Shown here: positions 57,892 through 64,000 of the stretch, piece by piece | Layout of the letters: each line of letters begins with the position of its first letter | How positions within the stretch are numbered: the first letter of the stretch is position 1 | From: Ruegeria halocynthiae | GTDB lineage: Bacteria > Pseudomonadota > Alphaproteobacteria > Rhodobacterales > Rhodobacteraceae | Reading direction: 5' to 3' | Assembly (NCBI RefSeq): GCF_000743705.1 | Contig: NZ_JQEZ01000003.1 | Span: 419,593 to 483,592, forward strand | DNA: 64,000 nucleotides | Notes under the pieces: generated by a model | The model's database searches: none | Seen by the model: only the letters and a program-made list of their open reading frames with translations | What the model was told of the DNA's origin: nothing | Translations under genes and position numbers: made by a program

Positions 57892-59162
57892 TCGCTCAGA
57901 CGTCTGACCTCATCCTTGAACGGATGATGGCGCTGCACCCCAAGATCATTGATCTGACCTTGGACCGTATGTGGCGTTTGCTGGCTGCTTTGGACAATCC
58001 GCAGGGCAAGCTGCCGCCGGTGATTCATATCGCGGGCACAAATGGCAAAGGGTCGACACTGGCAATGATCCGGGCCGGGCTCGAAGGGGCCGGGCGGTTG
58101 GCTCACGCCTATACCTCGCCTCATCTGGCGCGGTTCCACGAACGAATCCGCCTTGCCGGAGAGTTGATTTCAGAACCCGATCTAAGCGCCGTTCTGGATG
58201 AATGCTATGCCGCCAATGGCGGCGAGAACATCACCTATTTCGAAATCACGACCTGCGCCGCCCTGCTGGCCTTTGCGCGCACGCAGGCAGATTACACTTT
58301 GCTCGAGGTCGGTCTGGGCGGCCGTCTGGACGCCACCAATGTCGTTCACCAACCAGCGGTGACCGTGATCACGCCGGTTTCCATCGACCATGAACAGTTT
58401 CTGGGCAATACGCTGGGCAAGATCGCCGCCGAAAAAGCCGGGATCATCAAGCCGGGCGTTCCTTGCATTGTCGGCCCGCAACACGATGAGGCGCTGGAGG
58501 TTATCGAATATACCGCAGCCCGCCTTGGCGCGCCGCTGCTGGTCCACGGCCAACACTGGCATGTAACCGAAGAAAACGGGCGCTTGGTCTATCAGGACGA
58601 ATCCGGTCTGCGCGACTTGCCCCTGCCGAAACTGCTGGGCGCACATCAGATCCAGAACGCCGGTGCCGCCTTGGCGGTTCTGCGTCACCTCAACCTTGGC
58701 GATGACGCCTATGAGGCCGCAATGATCCGGGCCGAATGGCCTGCCCGAATGCAACGGTTGAAAACCGGCCCGCTTGTCGATCAGGCGCAACAGGCCGAGC
58801 TGTGGCTGGACGGCGGCCATAACGCTGCCGCCGGAGAGGCCCTGGCCGATGTGCTGACCAAACTGCCTGCGCGCCCGACGCATATGATCTGCGGTATGCT
58901 CAATACAAAGGATGTGACCGGCTATTTGGACCCGCTCGCCAAACAGGTCCAAAGCCTGATCGCGGTTTCCATTCCCGGTGAGGCCAACACGCTCAGCGCC
59001 GAAGACACCGCCCATGCTGCCGCGAAGATTGGCCTGACCGCCACATCGGCTGACAATGCCGCCGCTGCCCTAAAAGCCATCCTCGACCAAGACCCGCAGG
59101 CTCGGGTTCTGATTTGCGGTTCGCTTTATCTGGCAGGCAACATCTTACGCGAAAACAGCTAG
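57888..59162 (+). CDS. folC: Dihydrofolate synthase / folylpolyglutamate synthase
   Basis: A 424-residue Mur-ligase-like enzyme joining glutamate to dihydropteroate and to folates. The P-loop is [13 protein letters not shown] near residue 47; [30 protein letters not shown] and the C-terminal [11 protein letters not shown] are all typical. It overlaps accD by 4 bases. An extragenic repeat follows within a few bases of its stop. Confidence 0.96.
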   Translation: MIAQTSDLILERMMALHPKIIDLTLDRMWRLLAALDNPQGKLPPVIHIAGTNGKGSTLAMIRAGLEGAGRLAHAYTSPHLARFHERIRLAGELISEPDLSAVLDECYAANGGENITYFEITTCAALLAFARTQADYTLLEVGLGGRLDATNVVHQPAVTVITPVSIDHEQFLGNTLGKIAAEKAGIIKPGVPCIVGPQHDEALEVIEYTAARLGAPLLVHGQHWHVTEENGRLVYQDESGLRDLPLPKLLGAHQIQNAGAALAVLRHLNLGDDAYEAAMIRAEWPARMQRLKTGPLVDQAQQAELWLDGGHNAAAGEALADVLTKLPARPTHMICGMLNTKDVTGYLDPLAKQVQSLIAVSIPGEANTLSAEDTAHAAAKIGLTATSADNAAAALKAILDQDPQARVLICGSLYLAGNILRENS

Positions 59163-59233
59163 CTTCATCTGGCCCTAAATATCCCGGGGGAGGCGCGCGT
59201 CGCGCGACGGGGGCAGCGCCCCCTATTTCCCCC
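59163..59233 (-). repeat. Two-hairpin extragenic repeat, copy B (inverted)
   Basis: Read on the minus strand: GGGGGCG-ct-GCCCCC, then CGCGCGA/CGCGCG, then CCTCCCCCGGGATATTTA and the tail GGGCCAGATGAAG. The order of parts and the tail match copy A at 10064-10132. This copy lies between the convergent folC and zapE genes and includes the zapE stop codon. Confidence 0.7.
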
Positions 59234-60281
59234 AGTCCTGACCCTGCATTTCTCGCAGGCGCGACGCCGTGCGTTCGAATTCAAACGTGCCTTCCCCTTC
59301 GACATACAACATCTCGGGTTCTGCCGCAGCGGAACAGATCAGCCGAACATTTGCCTCGTAAAGGGCGTCAATCAGCGTGACAAATCTCTTGGCCTCGTTG
59401 AAGTTGTTGCGCGATAAACGGGGGATGTCCTCAAGCACCAGAACCTTGACCTCTGCAGCGACGGCCAGATAATCCGCAGGCCCAAGCATCCGTCCGCACA
59501 GGTCGTAAAAGCTGGCCCGGGCCACGCCGTTTCGAAAGGCGGGCAATTCCACCGCGCGGCCGTTGACCTGCAGGACCAGAGGATCGGCTACCCCGCCGGA
59601 AAGGTCGTTCCACACAGCTCGTATATTCTGCCGGGCCTCGGGGCCGATCGGTGTGAAATACACCGGCGCACCCTCAAGGCGGTTCTGGCGGTAATCAGTG
59701 GGCGAGATCAATTCCCACACATCAAGCTGTTCCTTGATATGTGCTATGAAGGGCAAAAAAAGCTGCCGGTTCAATCCATCCTTATACAGATCATCAGGGT
59801 GACGGTTCGAGGTCGTGATGACCACAACGCCCCCCGCGTGCAGCAGATCGAACAGGCGGCCCACGATCATTGCGTCGGTGATATCCGTGATCTGCATCTC
59901 GTCGAAGGCCAGCAAGCGAACAGATTTGACAACCGCATCTGCCACCGGCGCAAGCGCGTCTTCCACGCCGTCCTTACGGGCCTTATGCATCCCTGCGTGA
60001 ATTTCCTGCATGAACGCGTGGAAATGGACCCGGCGCGCCGGAATATCCGTCAAGGCATCAACAAACATGTCCATCAACATGGACTTGCCGCGCCCGACGC
60101 CGCCCCACAGGTACAACCCCTTTGGTGCTGGCGGGGGTTTACGGAAAAAGCCACGTTTAACAGGGGTCAGCAGGGCGCTGCGTATCCGCTCGAATTGAGG
60201 TAGAACAGCCTCTTGCGCGTCATCCCTGGTCAGCGTGCCATCGGCAACACGCGCCTCATAAAGCGAAATCAAATCCGTCAT
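59223..60281 (-). CDS. zapE: Cell division ATPase ZapE (AFG1 family)
   Basis: A 352-residue AAA+-like ATPase of the Afg1/Lace1/ZapE family, linked to Z-ring control and, in mitochondria, to protein quality control. Walker A is LWGGVGRGKSMLMDMF near residue 55; Walker B and the following segment are LLAFDEMQITDITDAMIVGRLF; the arginine-finger region TSNRHPDDLYKDGLNRQLF is intact. The ATG at 60281 (MTDL) is preferred; ATG at 60293 lies very close to GGAGG and is a possible alternative. Confidence 0.93.
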   Translation of the reverse strand: MTDLISLYEARVADGTLTRDDAQEAVLPQFERIRSALLTPVKRGFFRKPPPAPKGLYLWGGVGRGKSMLMDMFVDALTDIPARRVHFHAFMQEIHAGMHKARKDGVEDALAPVADAVVKSVRLLAFDEMQITDITDAMIVGRLFDLLHAGGVVVITTSNRHPDDLYKDGLNRQLFLPFIAHIKEQLDVWELISPTDYRQNRLEGAPVYFTPIGPEARQNIRAVWNDLSGGVADPLVLQVNGRAVELPAFRNGVARASFYDLCGRMLGPADYLAVAAEVKVLVLEDIPRLSRNNFNEAKRFVTLIDALYEANVRLICSAAAEPEMLYVEGEGTFEFERTASRLREMQGQDWGK

Positions 60282-60426
60282 GACCCGAGGCATAACCTCC
60301 GGTTTGCCGGTTGAAAAGCAACGTTTTTGCGGCGTATCAATTTTGCTTATTCCCGGGCTCAAATATCCTGAATTGACCTGAACGGAAATCCGAGTACTTT
60401 CCGCGCTGCGTCAACCCGAGATCCCT

Positions 60427-61665
60427 ATGCCCCAGACCGCACGCCTGATGAACCCAATCCTGATCGTCGGATGTATCATCATCACGGTCAGTTTCGCTGT
60501 GCGTGCGTCGTTTGGTGTGTTTCAAATCCCAATCGCGGATGAGTTCGGTTGGTTGCGATCCGATTTCTCGATGGCAATTGCGATTCAAAACCTGGCCTGG
60601 GGGATCGGTCAGCCGATTTTCGGGGCGATAGCGGAAAAGATTGGCGACCGCCGGGCGATTGTTCTGGGCGCGTTGACATATGCCGCCGGAATGGTGCTGT
60701 CTGCGTGGTCGGTGACGCCATTTGAACATCAGATGTACGCCTGGCTGGTTGGATTCGGAATTGCCGGAACGGGGTTTGGCGTCATTCTGGCGGTTGTGGG
60801 GCGGGCGTCTTCGGACAGCAACCGATCCATGTCTCTGGCCGTCGTCACTGCTGCGGGCAGCTTTGGGCAGGTGCTGGGCGCGCCGACGGCCGAATGGATG
60901 CTGTCCTTTCTGCCCTGGCAACAGGTGTTCATCCTGTTTGCGGTGGCGATCCTTGCCCTTGTGCTGACTTTGCCCTTCATGCGCGCGCCCCAGCCGGCCA
61001 GCAAGGCCGAGCTGGAAGAAAGCATGGGCCAAATCCTTGGCAAAGCCTTTCGTGATCCATCTTATACGCTGATTTTTCTGGGCTTTTTCAGCTGCGGTTA
61101 TCAACTGGGTTTTATCACAGCGCATTTCCCGGCTTTCGTGACCGAAATGTGTGGGCCCATTCAGCCCGGCGGTGTTCTGCATTCGGTTGGCATTACGACA
61201 ACCTCGGCGCTGGGGGCTATTTCGATTTCTCTGATTGGCCTGGCAAATATCGGAGGCACATTGCTGGCAGGGTGGGCCGGAAACCGTTTTCCCAAGAAAT
61301 ACCTGTTGGCGGCGGTCTATACGGCCCGAACTGTTGCGGCAGCGGCCTTTATTCTGCTTCCCATCACCCCGCTGTCGGTGGTCGTATTTTCGCTTGTGAT
61401 GGGGTCTTTGTGGCTGGCGACAATCCCCCTGACATCGGGGCTGGTCGCGCATCTATATGGCCTGCGTTACATGGGTACGCTTTACGGTATCATCTTCTTT
61501 AGCCATCAGGTCGGCAGTTTTCTGGGCATCTGGCTGGGCGGCCGGATGTATGACCAATACGGCGATTACACCTTTGTCTGGTGGATCGGCGTTGCCATCG
61601 GCGCCTTCAGCGCCATCGTCCACCTGCCCATTCGCGAAGATCGGCCCAAGGCTCTGGCGGCCTGA
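60427..61665 (+). CDS. MFS transporter (OFA/monocarboxylate-like)
   Basis: A 412-residue, 12-helix transporter. ASFGVFQIPIADEFGWLRSDFS in the first helix and loop, and AIAEKIGDRRAIVLGAL (loop 2-3), are typical of the oxalate/formate and monocarboxylate group. The substrate is probably an organic acid but is not shown. It is alone; its stop lies 1 base from that of the convergent HAD gene. Confidence 0.88.
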   Translation: MPQTARLMNPILIVGCIIITVSFAVRASFGVFQIPIADEFGWLRSDFSMAIAIQNLAWGIGQPIFGAIAEKIGDRRAIVLGALTYAAGMVLSAWSVTPFEHQMYAWLVGFGIAGTGFGVILAVVGRASSDSNRSMSLAVVTAAGSFGQVLGAPTAEWMLSFLPWQQVFILFAVAILALVLTLPFMRAPQPASKAELEESMGQILGKAFRDPSYTLIFLGFFSCGYQLGFITAHFPAFVTEMCGPIQPGGVLHSVGITTTSALGAISISLIGLANIGGTLLAGWAGNRFPKKYLLAAVYTARTVAAAAFILLPITPLSVVVFSLVMGSLWLATIPLTSGLVAHLYGLRYMGTLYGIIFFSHQVGSFLGIWLGGRMYDQYGDYTFVWWIGVAIGAFSAIVHLPIREDRPKALAA

Positions 61666-61666
61666 C

Positions 61667-62287
61667 CTAGGCCGCCTCATCCGGCGTCAGAAGCCCTTCG
61701 GCGACCAGACGATCTGCCCAGCCCTGCGGGCCGGTAAAGTGATGTGTCTGCCACCCTCGCGCCCGTGCCGTTTCGATGTTGTCGATCCGATCGTCCGTGA
61801 ACAACAAAGCCTGGGGCGGCAGGCCGCAATCGGCTTCGACCATTTCATAGATCGGAACATGCGGTTTGACCGTCTGCATCCGGCCCGACACATAATGCCG
61901 GTCAAATTCGTTCAGAAACGGATAGACCGTGGTGGCATAGTCGAAATTCTGCACTCCGAAATTGGTCAACGCAAAAACGGGGATACCTTTGGCACGCAAC
62001 GCCCGCTGCAGGCGGACGGAACGGGGAATTTCCGGCGCGGCAAGCTCGATCCACTTGTCATGCCACATGCGGATTTCGTCGCGCCATTCAGGGTACTTCT
62101 CGGCCCAATCATAGATCGTATCCGTGAAATGATATCCCTGATCCACAAGGTCGTTCATCCCATGCAAATCGACCTCACGGAACATGGCCCGGCGCCGCTT
62201 TTCGCCGATGACCCGGTCATAATACCGTTCCGGTTGCCATTCGATCAGAACATTTCCGATGTCGAAAACGACGGCTTCAATCGGCAT
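61667..62287 (-). CDS. HAD-family phosphatase
   Basis: A 206-residue HAD subclass IA hydrolase. Motif I is VVFDIGNVLIEW, where Asn replaces the second Asp of DxDxT, a form shared with YihX-type glucose-1-phosphate phosphatases. Motif II is ALTNFG, the Lys is in VKPHVPIYE, and motif III is LLFTDDRIDNIETA. The substrate cannot be told. Confidence 0.9.
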   Translation of the reverse strand: MPIEAVVFDIGNVLIEWQPERYYDRVIGEKRRRAMFREVDLHGMNDLVDQGYHFTDTIYDWAEKYPEWRDEIRMWHDKWIELAAPEIPRSVRLQRALRAKGIPVFALTNFGVQNFDYATTVYPFLNEFDRHYVSGRMQTVKPHVPIYEMVEADCGLPPQALLFTDDRIDNIETARARGWQTHHFTGPQGWADRLVAEGLLTPDEAA

Positions 62288-62432
62288 GAGCGTATCCCGG
62301 TTTAATCAATCCCTGTTCCTAACGACTGAACCAATCTTGGCGGGAATGTTCAAGGCGCAACCGCAGCGCGCAGCGCTGCCCGGCCCAACCGGCGATGGTG
62401 CATCTATGATGCGCCTGAGACGGGCGGGAGGG

Positions 62433-62888
62433 TTACGCCCGTCGCGCCGCCCGTAATTCACGCTCAAGCGCATCCAAAAAGCGAGACCGATCAGCCTTAC
62501 CAAATGGCTTTCCTCCGCCACCCGCCCCCAAAGGGTTGGCCGCGCGTAGGTCGGCCATCAGGTCGCGCATCGCCAGTTGCTGGCCGATGTTGGCCGCTGT
62601 GAACGCCTCGCCATTGGGGCGCAGAACACGTGCGCCGGCTTCGACGCATTTCGCGGCCAGCGGGATGTCAGAGGTCACCACAACATCCCCCGGGCCACAG
62701 CGATCTGCGATCCATTTGTCGGCTTCATCCGCACCTTCAGAGACCACCACAACCTGCACCAACGGGTTCGCCGAAGGACGAAGCCCACCGTTGGAGACCA
62801 GGGCCATCGGCACTTTGTGCCGGGTTGCCACGCGCTCGGCCTCAGCCTTTACGGGGCAGGCATCGCCATCGATATAAAGGGTCGTCAC
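62433..62888 (-). CDS. YaiI/YqxD family protein (DUF188)
   Basis: A 151-residue protein of the PIN-like DUF188 family. [17 protein letters not shown] opens the protein, and [34 protein letters not shown] is the signature block. The acidic residues suggest a nuclease fold, but no activity is established. It begins at GTG, overlapping the sthA stop as GTGA, so it is co-translated with sthA. Confidence 0.92.
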   Translation of the reverse strand: MTTLYIDGDACPVKAEAERVATRHKVPMALVSNGGLRPSANPLVQVVVVSEGADEADKWIADRCGPGDVVVTSDIPLAAKCVEAGARVLRPNGEAFTAANIGQQLAMRDLMADLRAANPLGAGGGGKPFGKADRSRFLDALERELRAARRA

Positions 62889-64000
62889 GCCGTCTTTGCC
62901 TGTGTTTCCGCAGGGGTCTTGCGCACCTTGAACTCCTCCGGGATAGGCATCCGGTTGAACGCATCCAGGCCCGCAATCTTATAGGCCTCGGCCAGTGTCG
63001 GGTAATTGAATGTATTCTGCACAAAGTAATCCACGGTGCCTTTCAGGTTCAAAACAGCCTGCGCGATGTGGATCAGTTCGGTCGCGCCTTCGCCAACGAT
63101 CTGCACGCCAAGAACCCGGCGGGTTTTCAGCGAGAACAACATCTTCAGCATCCCGTGCTCCAACCCCATAATGTGCCCGCGCGAGGTTTCCCGGAACCGC
63201 GCCACGCCGACTTCATAAGGGATGCCGCGCTCCTGCAATTCTTCTTCGGACATGCCGCAGGTCGAGATTTCGGGAACGGAATAGATGCCATAGGGGTACC
63301 AGGGGCTTTCCGGCAGGGTTGGGGTTTCCAGCGCATGACAGGCCGCAACGCGCCCCTGTTGCAGCGAGGTCGACGCCAGCGAGGGGTGCCCGATCACATC
63401 GCCTGTGGCATAGATATGCGGCACGGCGGTCTGATAGGTCTTGCGATCAACTTCGACGCGGTTGCGGTGATCGGTTTCCAGCCCGACCGCCTGCAAATTC
63501 AGCGCCGAGGTCGCGCCCATCCGCCCCGCCGCGAACAAAAGCATCTCGGCGCGCACATGGCGTCCGTTTTCAAGGGTCACTTCGACATGACCCGCTGCAT
63601 CCTCGATCTTTTCGACGGCAGACCCTAGTCGCAGGTCCACCCCATTCTCGCGGATCTGATGGGTGAAATCATGGATCAGGCGGCTGTCAACGAAATCCAG
63701 AAACGTGTCGCGCGGCTCGATCAGCGTGACCCGTACGTCCAGGGTGGAAAACATTGTGGCATATTCGACCCCAATGACACCCGCGCCAATCACGCAGAGC
63801 GATCGGGGAATTTCCGCCATCTCCAGAAAATCATCCCCGTCCACAATGGTCTTGCCGTTGAAGGGCACGTAATCGGGCCGATAGGTCTTGGTCCCGGTGG
63901 CGATCAGAAACTTGGCGGCGGTCACCCGTATCTTGTCGTCTGCGTCGGTGGCTACCTCTACCTCATGCGGGCCGATGAATTTCGCTAGCCCGTTCAGCGT
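62885..64000 (-). CDS. sthA: Soluble NAD(P)+ transhydrogenase (partial, 5' end outside)
   Basis: The C-terminal 371 residues of a flavin disulphide-reductase-family protein; the N-terminus lies beyond the right edge. The NAD domain [26 protein letters not shown], the FAD segment [22 protein letters not shown] and the dimerisation domain [19 protein letters not shown] agree with SthA, which transfers hydride between NADPH and NAD+. A dihydrolipoamide dehydrogenase-like relative is less likely. Whether the CxxxxC redox pair is absent, as in SthA, cannot be seen. Confidence 0.88.
   Translation of the reverse strand, partial: TLNGLAKFIGPHEVEVATDADDKIRVTAAKFLIATGTKTYRPDYVPFNGKTIVDGDDFLEMAEIPRSLCVIGAGVIGVEYATMFSTLDVRVTLIEPRDTFLDFVDSRLIHDFTHQIRENGVDLRLGSAVEKIEDAAGHVEVTLENGRHVRAEMLLFAAGRMGATSALNLQAVGLETDHRNRVEVDRKTYQTAVPHIYATGDVIGHPSLASTSLQQGRVAACHALETPTLPESPWYPYGIYSVPEISTCGMSEEELQERGIPYEVGVARFRETSRGHIMGLEHGMLKMLFSLKTRRVLGVQIVGEGATELIHIAQAVLNLKGTVDYFVQNTFNYPTLAEAYKIAGLDAFNRMPIPEEFKVRKTPAETQAKTA

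Noticed and set aside
62419..62443. Hairpin GACGGGCG/CGCCCGTC at the end of the YaiI gene
   Set aside because: No T run on either strand after the stem, so it cannot be called a terminator with confidence.

Overview
The window looks like a chromosomal segment of a Roseobacter-group alphaproteobacterium (Rhodobacteraceae). The evidence is the gene order nusA-ylxR-infB, rpsT-dnaA-dnaN-recF-gyrB, ubiB/ubiE/mutM and accD-folC, the GC-rich codon use, and a complete Na+-translocating NADH:quinone oxidoreductase operon, which suits a marine organism. The genus is not fixed by the sequence alone.

Layout. 0-3.3 kb: nusA end, ylxR and infB (translation initiation). 3.3-8.8 kb: a leftward block that runs XRE-cupin regulator, sulfotransferase, kbl-tdh (threonine to glycine plus acetyl-CoA), tryptophan 2,3-dioxygenase, and a formamidase-like hydrolase. 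8.9-15 kb: thiolase, ubiB, ubiE, an unrecognised membrane protein overlapping mutM, enoyl-CoA hydratase. 15.1-23.6 kb: rpsT, dnaA, dnaN, recF, a carboxymuconolactone-decarboxylase/TetR divergent pair, gyrB. 23.6-31.1 kb: an AT-richer accessory island ending at tRNA-Pro(CGG). It holds a MITE-like element, a duplicated SnoaL-like protein, a DUF2235 hydrolase cut by an IS3-family element, and the surviving end of a phage-defence operon (a BrxD/SngB-type ATPase remnant plus an Lhr-like helicase). 31.2-38.5 kb: a THUMP methyltransferase and nqrABCDEF. 38.6-44 kb: nucleotide-sugar genes, a phosphatase and a CBS protein, then the nqr maturation genes apbE and nqrM. 44-52.7 kb: sulfatase-family hydrolase, gpmI, EnvC-like, ctpA, an MFS exporter and two hypotheticals. 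52.9-59.2 kb: a 1032-residue ABC-exporter-like protein with degenerate ATPase motifs and a cyclic-nucleotide-binding tail, overlapping a CPBP intramembrane protease gene, then accD and folC. 59.2-64 kb: zapE, MFS, HAD, YaiI and sthA (cut by the window edge).

The most interesting signals are: (1) the pseudo-ATPase ABC/cNMP fusion with its coupled CPBP gene; (2) the truncated Shango/BREX-like defence operon next to an IS3 element lacking target duplications; (3) one operator architecture, TCCGT-N4-ACGGA, both at the start codon of the XRE-cupin gene and upstream of kbl-tdh-kynA, which suggests a small regulon; (4) two GAAA-tetraloop hairpins just ahead of dnaA; (5) a two-hairpin extragenic repeat with a conserved tail at two convergent gene ends.
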